A program made the translations under genes and the position numbers. Below, piece by piece: positions 1-6,926 of a DNA stretch of 9,587 nucleotides. The first letter of the stretch is position 1, and each line of letters opens with the position of its first letter. The stretch spans positions 1 through 9,587 of the forward strand of contig CABREP010000067.1 in NCBI GenBank assembly GCA_902469965.1, in the 5' to 3' direction. A model generated the notes under the pieces. The model saw only the letters and a list, made by a program, of their open reading frames with translations. It made no database searches and was not told the DNA's origin. The stretch comes from Egerieimonas sp900552095. GTDB lineage: Bacteria; Bacillota; Clostridia; Lachnospirales; Lachnospiraceae.

Positions 1-1
1 T

Positions 2-853
2 TCAAAACTTAATTCTGACATGTTTTTGAACCTCCTCAATTATATTATTTGGGGTTGACGCCCCTGCTGTAATACCTACACGACCAATACATTGAAAAGG
101 CTTCTCATCCAAATCAACACTTGTTTGTATATGGTAAGTATTTTTACATTCCTTTTTGCAGATCTCATAGAGCTTCCGGGTATTGGAACTGCGGCTTCCT
201 CCGATGACGATCATGGTGTGCGCCCGGGCCGCAATCTCCCTTGCTTCCGACTGCCGCTCCTCTGTTGCACTGCAAATCGTATTTAAAACACTAATATCAT
301 ACCTCTTTTTCTCGAGAATTTCAACTAAATCTTTAAATTTGTTGTAATTAAATGTCGTCTGGGAAACAATACACAGCTTTTGCCCTTTTTCTGCCTCAAA
401 TCTCTCCGCTTCCGCAGCATTTCCCAGCACAGTCACCGGTCCGTCACACCATCCTTTGATGCCTTCCACCTCCGGATGACCATCGTTTCCAATGATAACG
501 ATATGATTTCCGTTCCTGCTCTCCCGTTCGGCAATTTTATGGATCTTCTTCACAAAAGGGCAGGTGGCATCCACACAGGAAAGACCGCAGTTTTTAATCT
601 TTTCGCAGATTTCCCGGGAAACACCGTGGGAACGGATCACCACCACACCGGAAGAAATTTCTTCCAGTTCTTCCGGTGTTTCCACCACACGCACGCCTTT
701 TTTTTCCAGATCCTCTACCACCTGCTCATTGTGGATAATCGGGCCATACGTATAAACTGGTTTCTCCTGCTTTTCAATCTGCTCATAGACCGTATCCACT
801 GCCCGGCGCACACCGAAACAGAACCCGGCCGTCTTTGCGCAAATGATTTCCAT
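2..853 (-). CDS. ispH: 4-hydroxy-3-methylbut-2-enyl diphosphate reductase (IspH)
   Basis: This is the iron-sulfur enzyme that reduces HMBPP to IPP and DMAPP, the last step of the MEP isoprenoid pathway, in the cytoplasm. The 283-residue protein is full length for a stand-alone IspH. The three [4Fe-4S] ligands are visible as C12 (GFCFGV), C98 (DATCPF) and C194 (NTICSAT). Other conserved substrate-pocket residues are H41, S75-H76 (SHGV), H126 and catalytic-type E128 (GHPEVEG), T167 (SQTT), S222-N224 (SSNT) and S266 (GASTP). The ATG lies 2 bases after the cmk stop, and its ribosome site (GAGAGGA) sits in the cmk 3' end, so translation is probably coupled. The TGA stop is at 2-4. Many clostridial homologues are fused to, or followed by, ribosomal protein S1; here the reading frame clearly closes, and any rpsA would lie outside the window. 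Confidence 0.97.
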   Translation of the reverse strand: MEIICAKTAGFCFGVRRAVDTVYEQIEKQEKPVYTYGPIIHNEQVVEDLEKKGVRVVETPEELEEISSGVVVIRSHGVSREICEKIKNCGLSCVDATCPFVKKIHKIAERESRNGNHIVIIGNDGHPEVEGIKGWCDGPVTVLGNAAEAERFEAEKGQKLCIVSQTTFNYNKFKDLVEILEKKRYDISVLNTICSATEERQSEAREIAARAHTMIVIGGSRSSNTRKLYEICKKECKNTYHIQTSVDLDEKPFQCIGRVGITAGASTPNNIIEEVQKHVRIKF

Positions 854-855
854 TC

Positions 856-1521
856 TTATCCTCTCTTTTCCCGGTACAGCCTCAGAATTTCTTCCGCCAC
901 TTCCTCAATCGTCATATGGGAAGAATCAAGAAGAACCGCGTCCTCTGCCTGACAAAGGGGCGAAATCTTCCGGTTCATATCCTGATAGTCCCTCTGATTG
1001 ATGTCCTCTTCAATCTTCTGAAGATCTGCCTCCAGCCCTTTCTCCAGAAGTTCCTTATAACGCCTCTCGGCTCTGGTACGGGCGCTGGCCGTAAGATAAA
1101 CCTTCACCTGAGCCCCGGGAAGCACCTGGGTTCCGATATCCCTGCCATCCATTACCACATTCTCCCGCTTCGCCAGCTGCTGCTGCAATTCCACCAGTTT
1201 TTTTCTCACTCCCGGATTTGCAGAAGAGACAGAAGCCATATTGCCCACTGCTTCTTCCCTCAGATGAGCCGTTACATTCTCTCCATTTAAAAGCACCTGC
1301 TGTTCCCCGTTCTCATAAGAAATGGAAATGTCCGCGCAGACACAGGCCCGGGCAATCGCCTCGCCATCCTGCGGATCTGTCCCTTCCCGCAGCAGATAGA
1401 GAGCCATAGCCCGGTACATCGCTCCGGTATCCACATAGATAAACGAGAGCTCCTTTGCCACTCTCCTGGCAATGGTACTTTTTCCGGCTCCCGCCGGTCC
1501 GTCAATCGCAATACTAAACAT
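856..1521 (-). CDS. cmk: (d)CMP kinase (cytidylate kinase)
   Basis: The enzyme phosphorylates CMP and dCMP to the diphosphates using ATP, supplying CTP/dCTP recycling in the cytoplasm. At 221 residues it has the usual bacterial length. The P-loop GPAGAGKST is at residues 8-16. The NMP-binding segment DTGAMYRA is at 31-38, and the MDGRDIGT motif, which contacts the base and phosphate, is at 124-131. The lid-region arginines (ARTRAERR) are near 147-154, the RD..DMNR segment is at 177-184, and the C-terminal A..A..LDSS segment is near 192-201. The start is supported by a perfect AGGAGG at 1528-1533, seven bases ahead of the ATG. The gene lies 12 bases after the flavoprotein gene and 2 bases before ispH, inside one operon. 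The cmk-ispH(-rpsA) arrangement is common in Clostridia. Confidence 0.97.
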   Translation of the reverse strand: MFSIAIDGPAGAGKSTIARRVAKELSFIYVDTGAMYRAMALYLLREGTDPQDGEAIARACVCADISISYENGEQQVLLNGENVTAHLREEAVGNMASVSSANPGVRKKLVELQQQLAKRENVVMDGRDIGTQVLPGAQVKVYLTASARTRAERRYKELLEKGLEADLQKIEEDINQRDYQDMNRKISPLCQAEDAVLLDSSHMTIEEVAEEILRLYREKRG

Positions 1522-1533
1522 ATGCTTCCTCCT

Positions 1534-2760
1534 CTATAGTGCACTGGCCGCAGCTGCAGCCGTAGACCAGGCAATCTGCAGATTAAATCCCCCTGTCACC
1601 GCATCCAGATCAAGAACCTCACCGATAAAATAAAGTCCTCTTACTTTCTTCGCTTCCATCGTCTTTGGCGAGACTTCTGACACTGCCACGCCTCCTTTGG
1701 TAATGATCGCTTCCCGGTAATCTCTAAGCCCTGTGACCGTTAAGGGGAAATTTTTGATCAGCCCGGCAAATCGCAGCCGTTCTTCCCGCGTCACCGTGTG
1801 CACCGGCCGCTCTCCCCCTATCTCGGACAGTTCTACCATAACAGGAAGCAGCTTCGCCGGAAACATGCCGGCCACCGCATTTTTAAACTGTTTTTTCCTG
1901 CTCTCCTCAAAAAGGCGCAAAAGTTTCTCATCCAGCTGTTCCATGGAAAGCGCCGGTTTCAGGTCGATAAAAGCCGGGAGTTTTTCCCGGGCCGCAAGCG
2001 GCGCCAGGTACGCGCTGGCCGTAAGTACCAGAGGACCGCTGATCCCGAAATGAGTAAAAAGCATCTCCCCAAATTCCTGATAGAGACATTTTCCCTCTCT
2101 CATTATCCTGAGTGTGACATTTCTCAGAGAAAGCCCCTGCAGCCCTTTCACATACTCTTCTGACACATTGAATGGAACCAGGGACGGATAGCAGTCCGTC
2201 ACCCGGATTCCGGCTTCCCGGGCAAAGCGCAGGCCATCGCCGGAAGAGCCGGTCACCGGATAGGAAAGGCCTCCCGTGGCTATCAGAACCGCATCTCCCT
2301 CTATCTCTCTCTTGTCTGCCAGCCTGAACCCCGTCACCTTTCCATCCCGGATCTGCAGGTCTTCCACCTTCGTTCCCAGATGAATCTGTACTCCCAGTCT
2401 TCTAAGTTCCCGCTCCATCCCCCGGATAATATCAGAAGAATGGTCTGAAGCCGGAAACGCCCGGTTTCCCCGCTCCACCTTGGCAGGCACACCGATCCCC
2501 TCAAAAAAATCTATCATATCCCAGCTGTTACAGCCATAATACGCGCTGTACAGAAACTTCGGGTTTGTCACCGTGTGTTCCAGAAGTTCTTCCTCCGTAC
2601 AGGCATTTGTAAAATTGCACCGCCCCTTCCCTGTGATAAAAAGCTTCTTTCCCAACTTCTCATTCTGCTCAAAAATCTGAACCCGCATTCCCCTTTGGGC
2701 AGCACGGATTCCCGCAAACATTCCGGCGGCTCCTCCGCCTACGATTAAGATTTCTTTCAT
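1534..2760 (-). CDS. HI0933/BaiN-family FAD-dependent oxidoreductase
   Basis: This 408-residue flavoprotein belongs to the HI0933 family, also labelled 'aminoacetone oxidase family FAD-binding enzyme' or BaiN/RdsA-like. The N-terminal dinucleotide fold is seen as IVGGGAAGMFAG (GxGxxG at G8-G10-G13), with the ribose-binding acidic residue E31. The family signature GKKLFITGKGRCNFTNA is at residues 37-53. A second FAD-contact segment near the C-terminus carries FIGEVLDLDAVTGG and the following FNLQIAWSTA. The physiological substrate of most members is unknown. BaiN of Clostridium scindens has been linked to bile-acid dehydroxylation, but there is no bai context here and I would not transfer that role. 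The ATG overlaps the upstream regulator stop as ATGA (2757-2760), with a GGGAG-like ribosome site inside the regulator's 3' end, which indicates translational coupling. Confidence 0.93.
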   Translation of the reverse strand: MKEILIVGGGAAGMFAGIRAAQRGMRVQIFEQNEKLGKKLFITGKGRCNFTNACTEEELLEHTVTNPKFLYSAYYGCNSWDMIDFFEGIGVPAKVERGNRAFPASDHSSDIIRGMERELRRLGVQIHLGTKVEDLQIRDGKVTGFRLADKREIEGDAVLIATGGLSYPVTGSSGDGLRFAREAGIRVTDCYPSLVPFNVSEEYVKGLQGLSLRNVTLRIMREGKCLYQEFGEMLFTHFGISGPLVLTASAYLAPLAAREKLPAFIDLKPALSMEQLDEKLLRLFEESRKKQFKNAVAGMFPAKLLPVMVELSEIGGERPVHTVTREERLRFAGLIKNFPLTVTGLRDYREAIITKGGVAVSEVSPKTMEAKKVRGLYFIGEVLDLDAVTGGFNLQIAWSTAAAAASAL

Positions 2761-3680
2761 TTTGCTCCCTCTCCCAGACGGCTCAGATCCACATTCCCAT
2801 TCACATGGTCGATCTCATCACTGCTGTATACCTGATATTCATCCCAAATCTTTTCCAGAGACTCCAGGGTATCTACCACTTCTCTTTGCTTCTTCATGCT
2901 GAGCGCTACCACCAGGGCATTCACCACAGATAAAGGCGCCACCAGGGAATCCACGATAGACGCCATGTCACTCTGTGCAATCAGATTGCAGGAAGAATAA
3001 AGATTGATCGGAGAATGGATACTGTCTGTCAGCGTGATCACCTTGGCATTTCTGTTATTGGCAAACTCCAGCGCTTTCAGTGTGCGCATGGAATACCGGG
3101 GAAAACTGATGCCAATCACCACATCCCGCTCATCCATCCGCAGCATCTGCTCAAAAGTTTCACTGGCTGAATTAGTCTGGATCAGGCGCACATCTTCCAT
3201 AATCAAATTCAGGTAAAACCCCAGGAAGCTGGCCAGCGGAGCGCAGCTTCGGATTCCTACAATATAGACAGTTCTCGCCTGCAGCAGTGTCTCTACCGCC
3301 AGGTCAAACGCTTCATGGTCAATATCCTCCATCGTCATTTTGATCTTATTAATATCCGACTGAAAAACCGTATCCAGGATCTCCGACTGAGCTACATGTC
3401 CGTAAGTCACTTCCATCCGCTGGATCGAATTTAATTTATTTCTGACCAGTTCTTCCAGGGCCCGCTGAAACTCCGGATATCCCTGATATCCCAGCTGCGT
3501 GGCAAAACGTACTGTCGTAGATTCGCTGACTCCCACTTCCGCCCCCAGCCTGGCAGCCGTAAGAAAAACCGCCTTGTCATAATTTTTGCAGATATAGTCT
3601 GCCAGCTTCTTCTGCCCTTTGCTGAAGTCTTTGTACTGCCTGTTCATTTTTACGATCAGATTCTCTGTCTGCGCCATCAT
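2757..3680 (-). CDS. RpiR/MurR-family transcriptional regulator (HTH + SIS domains)
   Basis: This is a DNA-binding regulator whose C-terminal SIS domain normally senses a phosphosugar. With the start at 3680 the protein has 307 residues. The N-terminal HTH_6 domain spans about 1-80, with the helix-turn-helix near 42-66 (AARLGAEVGVSESTTVRFA). The SIS domain spans roughly 125-255, with the typical strand-turn VYIVGIRSCAP (138-148), VVIGISFPRY (187-196) and a late AKVITLTDS segment. The reading frame is open up to an ATG at 3752, but that codon lies inside the predicted -10 box (3751-3756), so it cannot be on the transcript. The Met-Met pair at 3680/3677 places the family-typical 'LIxKMxxxYxxFSxxQKKLADYI' start correctly. 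The ribosome site there is weak (GGAAAG 12 bases away, or GTGAG 7 away). It is first in the operon with the flavoprotein gene, cmk and ispH. The ligand and target genes cannot be deduced. Confidence 0.9.
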   Translation of the reverse strand: MMAQTENLIVKMNRQYKDFSKGQKKLADYICKNYDKAVFLTAARLGAEVGVSESTTVRFATQLGYQGYPEFQRALEELVRNKLNSIQRMEVTYGHVAQSEILDTVFQSDINKIKMTMEDIDHEAFDLAVETLLQARTVYIVGIRSCAPLASFLGFYLNLIMEDVRLIQTNSASETFEQMLRMDERDVVIGISFPRYSMRTLKALEFANNRNAKVITLTDSIHSPINLYSSCNLIAQSDMASIVDSLVAPLSVVNALVVALSMKKQREVVDTLESLEKIWDEYQVYSSDEIDHVNGNVDLSRLGEGAK

Positions 3681-3750
3681 CTTACACTCACACTTTCCAG
3701 GATCCTGCAACTTTCTCTTCTTTTGCAAGTTCTCTTTCATTCTACAGGTC

Positions 3751-3780
3751 ATTATACCATGTTTCCCTCTGAAAATGCAA
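3751..3780 (-). promoter_or_regulatory. Predicted sigma-A promoter of the regulator-flavoprotein-cmk-ispH operon
   Basis: Reading the minus strand, a perfect TATAAT lies at 3751-3756, preceded by TGG, which makes an extended -10 (TGnTATAAT). A weak -35, TTGCAT, lies at 3775-3780 with an 18-base spacer. Transcription would begin near 3744, giving a leader of about 60 bases before the ATG at 3680. It sits directly after the terminator of the upstream operon, where a new promoter is expected. This is a pattern call by eye. Confidence 0.65.
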
Positions 3781-3800
3781 TCCTTTTCCTTTCTTCCTGC

Positions 3801-3857
3801 AAAAGCAGAAATACCGGTACAGAGAAAATACTCTCCGTACCGGTATCTGATTTCTGC
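3801..3857 (-). terminator. Intrinsic terminator of the Na+-pump decarboxylase operon
   Basis: The arms ATACCGGTAC (3811-3820) and GTACCGGTAT (3837-3846) are perfectly complementary. An inner AGAG/CTCT pairing surrounds an A/T-rich loop. An outer GCAGAA/TTCTGC pairing (3805-3810 with 3852-3857) extends the stem past a small one-sided bulge. On the minus strand the inner stem is followed by TTTCTGCTTTT, ending at 3801. It begins 15 bases after the stop of the last gene of the operon. Each arm contains the self-complementary octamer TACCGGTA, so a second role as a protein site is possible. Confidence 0.82.
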
Positions 3858-3871
3858 AATTTATAAAATTT

Positions 3872-5284
3872 TTATACCGGATAAGCTCCGTTTTCCGTAT
3901 CAGCCACAGCTGCATCCACTTTTGTCTTCTGTGCATCTCTGTACTTGAAGAAGTCAGTTGCAACCTGGGGGAAGAGGGCATAAGACAGAACATCCTCATC
4001 CTGCTCTTTGTACTGTGCCATCTCAGACTCCAGAGTCTGCAGCTCATTGTCCAGAAGATCTGCCGGACGGCAGGTAATCACTTCTGCATCGCCAATACAC
4101 TTCTTCTGCACTTCCGGATCAAAGGGTTTTACCGTAGCGCCATACTTTCCGCTGAGCACATCTTTCGTCTCCTTGGTTACCATCTTATAGCGCTCTCCCA
4201 TGATCACATTGAATACCGCCTGAGTACCAACGATCTGAGAGGAAGGAGTAACCAGAGGCGGCTCACCCAGATCTTTTCTTACTCTCGGAACTTCCTCCAG
4301 TACTTCGTAGAATTTATCTTCTGCATGCTGCTCTTTTAACTGACTGGTCAGATTGGAGAGCATACCTCCCGGTACCTGATACAGAAGAGTCTTGATATTA
4401 ACACCCAGGTTCTTGGGATTGAGCAGTCCGCTGTCCAGAGCCTCATCACGGATGGGGCGGAAGTAATCTGCGATCTCTGCCAGAAGCTTCTGATCAAATC
4501 CCGTATCATAAGGAGTACCCTTGAACGTCTCAACCATAACCTCCGTTGCCGGCTGGGAAGTACCCAGTGCAAACGGTGACATAGCCGTATCAATTACGTC
4601 TACACCAGCCTCCACTGCCTTTAAATAAGTCATGGAAGCCACACCGGAAGTATAGTGGGTATGCAGCTGGATCGGTATCTTCACTGCAGATTTCAGTGCA
4701 GTCACCAGCTCCGTTGCCTTATACGGCAGAAGCAGCCCGGCCATATCTTTGATACAGATGGAATTTGCTCCCATCTCCTCTACTTTTTTCGCCATACTGG
4801 TCCAGTAATCCAGAGTATAGGCATCTCCCAGAGTATAGGAGAGCGCTACCTGCGCATGTCCGCCCTCTTTATTGGCTGCCGTAACCGCAGTCTGCAGGTT
4901 CCGCAGATCGTTTAAGCAGTCAAAAATACGGATAATATCAATACCGTTTGCAATAGACTTCTGCACAAAATATTCTACCACATCATCCGCATAAGGACGA
5001 TAACCTAAAATATTCTGTCCGCGGAACAGCATCTGCAGTTTTGTATTCTTAAAGCCATCGCGGAATTTCCGCAGTCTCTCCCAGGGATCTTCCTTCAGGA
5101 AACGCAGGGATGCATCAAAAGTAGCACCGCCCCAGCACTCTACGGAATGATATCCCACTTTATCCAGCTTCTCCACAATCGGCAGCATCTGCTCTGTCGT
5201 CATACGGGTGGCAATCAGAGACTGATGTGCGTCACGCAGAATGGTTTCCGTAATTTTAATTGGTTTCTTTCCCATATCTGACAT
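3872..5284 (-). CDS. oadA: OadA-type carboxyltransferase (oxaloacetate decarboxylase alpha / pyruvate carboxylase subunit B / transcarboxylase 5S), no biotin domain
   Basis: This cytoplasmic, metal-dependent carboxyltransferase moves CO2 between oxaloacetate (or a similar 2-oxoacid) and carboxybiotin. The protein has 470 residues. The TIM-barrel HMGL-like domain (about 9-270) shows the metal ligand D18 in ETILRDAHQS, the WGGATFDASLRFL signature at 51-63, and FRGQNILGYRPYADD at 87-101. The conserved lysine K179 is in CIKDMAGL, and the metal-binding pair H208/H210 is in QLHTHYTSG. The C-terminal conserved carboxylase domain follows (about 290-440, including VITCRPADLL). The classical OadA C-terminal biotin domain is absent; the separate carrier protein two genes upstream supplies it. 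The start is backed by AGAGAGGA about 9 bases before the ATG; an internal Met4 is possible but less well placed. It is last in the operon, 41 bases after oadB. Whether it works as a decarboxylase or as a transcarboxylase half cannot be decided from sequence. Confidence 0.93.
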   Translation of the reverse strand: MSDMGKKPIKITETILRDAHQSLIATRMTTEQMLPIVEKLDKVGYHSVECWGGATFDASLRFLKEDPWERLRKFRDGFKNTKLQMLFRGQNILGYRPYADDVVEYFVQKSIANGIDIIRIFDCLNDLRNLQTAVTAANKEGGHAQVALSYTLGDAYTLDYWTSMAKKVEEMGANSICIKDMAGLLLPYKATELVTALKSAVKIPIQLHTHYTSGVASMTYLKAVEAGVDVIDTAMSPFALGTSQPATEVMVETFKGTPYDTGFDQKLLAEIADYFRPIRDEALDSGLLNPKNLGVNIKTLLYQVPGGMLSNLTSQLKEQHAEDKFYEVLEEVPRVRKDLGEPPLVTPSSQIVGTQAVFNVIMGERYKMVTKETKDVLSGKYGATVKPFDPEVQKKCIGDAEVITCRPADLLDNELQTLESEMAQYKEQDEDVLSYALFPQVATDFFKYRDAQKTKVDAAVADTENGAYPV

Positions 5285-5325
5285 AATCTTATTCCTCTCT
5301 ATTCATGATTTCAAAATGATGACTC

Positions 5326-6483
5326 TTATACTCCGAAAATAGCCATGAAAGTACCGGCTGCCACGGCAGTACCGATTACACCTGCCACATTGGGACCCAT
5401 CGCATGCATCAGCAGGAAGTTGGTCGGATCAGCCTCCGCACCTACTTTCTGAGAAACACGGGCTGCCATGGGAACGGCAGACACACCGGCCGAACCGATC
5501 AGCGGATTGATCTTTCCACCGGACAGCTTGCACATCAGCTTGCCCAGCAGCACGCCGCCTGCGGTACCGAAGGCAAATGCCACAAGACCCAGAATTACGA
5601 TCTTGATTGTATCCAGATTCAGGAAGGCTTCTGCGCTGGTAGTAGCACCCACAGAAGTTCCCAGAAGAATAACTACGATATACATCAGTGCGTTGGACGC
5701 AGTCTCCGTCAGCTGATGAACCACACCGGATTCCCGGAACAGATTACCGAGCATCAGCATACCAACAAGAGGAGCCGTAGTCGGCAGGATCATACAAACC
5801 ACAATCGTGATAACGATGGGGAACAGGATCTTCTCCAGTTTGGACACCGGGCGAAGCTGTTCCATCTTGATCTTCCGCTCTTTCTCCGTAGTAAGCAGTT
5901 TCATAATAGGCGGCTGAATAATGGGAACCAGGGACATATAGGAATATGCCGCGACCGCAATGGGACCCATAAGAGCCGTCTGCCCCAGTTTTCCGGCCAG
6001 GAAAATAGAAGTCGGGCCGTCTGCTCCTCCGATAATGGAGATTGCTGCAGCCGCTTTTCCGTTGAATCCCATGAAGATCGCCAGGAAATAAGCAATATAG
6101 ATACCCAGCTGAGCTGCCGCACCCAGAAGGAAGCTCTTGGGATTAGCGATCAGGGGGCCGAAGTCCGTCATCGCTCCCACACCCATAAAGATCAGGGACG
6201 GCAGAATACTCCACTCATCCATCAGATAGAAGTAATGCAGAAGACCGCCGGCATGGGAAATGCCGTTGGCATCCACATAAGGCTGCGCCATAATATCCGG
6301 ATAGATATTTACCAGCAGCATACCAAATGCGATCGGCACGAGCAGAAGGGGCTCGTAACCTTTTTTAATTGCCAAAAACAGGAATATACAGGCCACGACA
6401 ATCATCACGTAATTGCCCCATTCCAGATTAAGGAATGCTGTCTGATCTACCAGATTTGACAAAGTCTCTGTTATATAAGACAT
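5326..6483 (-). CDS. oadB: Na+-translocating decarboxylase beta subunit (OadB/MmdB/GcdB family)
   Basis: This integral membrane subunit decarboxylates carboxybiotin on the carrier protein and couples the reaction to Na+ export. The 385-residue protein is hydrophobic throughout, with about nine to eleven membrane segments (for example near 25-60, 93-108, 118-140, 168-190, 219-248, 264-282, 292-316 and 355-383). The family hallmarks are present: GGADGPTSIFLAGKLG at 152-167, with the acidic D155 implicated in Na+/proton transfer, and the C-terminal block SAVPMAARVSQKVG (335-348) followed by FLLMHAMGPNVAGVIGTA (356-373). GGGAGG at 6491-6496 lies 7 bases before the ATG, giving a confident start. 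It sits between the biotin carrier gene (60 bases upstream) and oadA (41 bases downstream). The family is shared by oxaloacetate, methylmalonyl-CoA, malonate and glutaconyl-CoA decarboxylases, so this subunit does not reveal the substrate. Confidence 0.96.
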   Translation of the reverse strand: MSYITETLSNLVDQTAFLNLEWGNYVMIVVACIFLFLAIKKGYEPLLLVPIAFGMLLVNIYPDIMAQPYVDANGISHAGGLLHYFYLMDEWSILPSLIFMGVGAMTDFGPLIANPKSFLLGAAAQLGIYIAYFLAIFMGFNGKAAAAISIIGGADGPTSIFLAGKLGQTALMGPIAVAAYSYMSLVPIIQPPIMKLLTTEKERKIKMEQLRPVSKLEKILFPIVITIVVCMILPTTAPLVGMLMLGNLFRESGVVHQLTETASNALMYIVVILLGTSVGATTSAEAFLNLDTIKIVILGLVAFAFGTAGGVLLGKLMCKLSGGKINPLIGSAGVSAVPMAARVSQKVGAEADPTNFLLMHAMGPNVAGVIGTAVAAGTFMAIFGV

Positions 6484-6543
6484 GTTTTAACCTCCCGTTT
6501 CGATAATTCAGCAAACATGATTTTTCTTCGCTGTCCGTAATTC

Positions 6544-6909
6544 TCAGTTCATGGATGCCAGAGCGTCTCCGGATTCCACAGAATCGCCGACTGCTACATC
6601 GATGCTTGCGATGGTACCGTCCTGGGGCGCAACAACCGGAACTTCCATTTTCATGGCTTCCAGAATTACTACATTATCACCGGCTTTTACAGCCTGTCCC
6701 ACACTTGCCTCTACTTTGACAACTTTTCCGGGCAGAGAAGCCTTGATCGCAACGCCGCCTGCTGCTGCAGCTGCCTTGGGTGCCGCTTTGGGGGCTGCCT
6801 TCGGTGCTGCCTTGGGAGCTGCTGCGGGTGTCGGTGCTGCTCCTGCAGCGCCTTCTTCTACAGTTACTTCATATACATTTCCGTTTACAGTAATCGTATA
6901 ATTTTTCAT
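6544..6909 (-). CDS. Biotin carboxyl carrier protein (MmdC / decarboxylase biotin subunit)
   Basis: This mobile carrier of carboxybiotin shuttles between the carboxyltransferases and the OadB membrane subunit. With the start at 6909 it has 121 residues. A short N-terminal strand region (MKNYTITVNGNVYEVTVEE) is followed by an Ala/Pro/Lys linker (about 20-52) with tandem APKA units. The lipoyl/biotinyl domain is at about 53-121, with the biotinylated K87 in EAMKME. The glycines of the paired hammerhead turns (PGKVVKVEASVGQAVKAGD and DGTIASIDVAVGDSVESGD) are intact. An ATG 33 bases further upstream (6942) is open but overlaps the preceding gene. The strong GGAGGA at 6917-6922, eight to nine bases before 6909, decides the start. 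It lies 17 bases after the gamma-subunit gene. The layout matches MmdC of Veillonella and the transcarboxylase 1.3S subunit. Confidence 0.96.
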   Translation of the reverse strand: MKNYTITVNGNVYEVTVEEGAAGAAPTPAAAPKAAPKAAPKAAPKAAAAAGGVAIKASLPGKVVKVEASVGQAVKAGDNVVILEAMKMEVPVVAPQDGTIASIDVAVGDSVESGDALASMN

Positions 6910-6916
6910 CTTTTCT

Positions 6917-6922
6917 TCCTCC
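6917..6922 (-). promoter_or_regulatory. Ribosome binding site that fixes the biotin carrier start
   Basis: GGAGGA on the minus strand lies in the 17-base gap between the gamma-subunit stop (6927-6929) and the ATG at 6907-6909. It argues against the longer frame beginning at 6942. Confidence 0.8.
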
Positions 6923-6926
6923 AAAC

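Noticed and set aside
1534..2760. Assigning the flavoprotein as BaiN of bile-acid 7-dehydroxylation
   Set aside because: The family match alone is not specific, and no bai operon genes are present in the window.
5404..6459. A 351-codon plus-strand open frame opposite oadB
   Set aside because: Its translation is rich in His, Gln and Arg with no recognisable domain. It mirrors the codon pattern of the well-supported oadB gene on the other strand and has no ribosome site or promoter of note.
6484..6543. CAGC...GCTG pairing in the gap between the biotin carrier gene and oadB, considered as a terminator or attenuator
   Set aside because: The stem is only 4 base pairs with no following U-run, and oadB has a strong ribosome site right after it.
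6740..6850. Repetitive GC-rich DNA considered as a CRISPR or satellite repeat
   Set aside because: The repeats are in frame and encode the APKA linker of the biotin carrier protein; there are no spacers.
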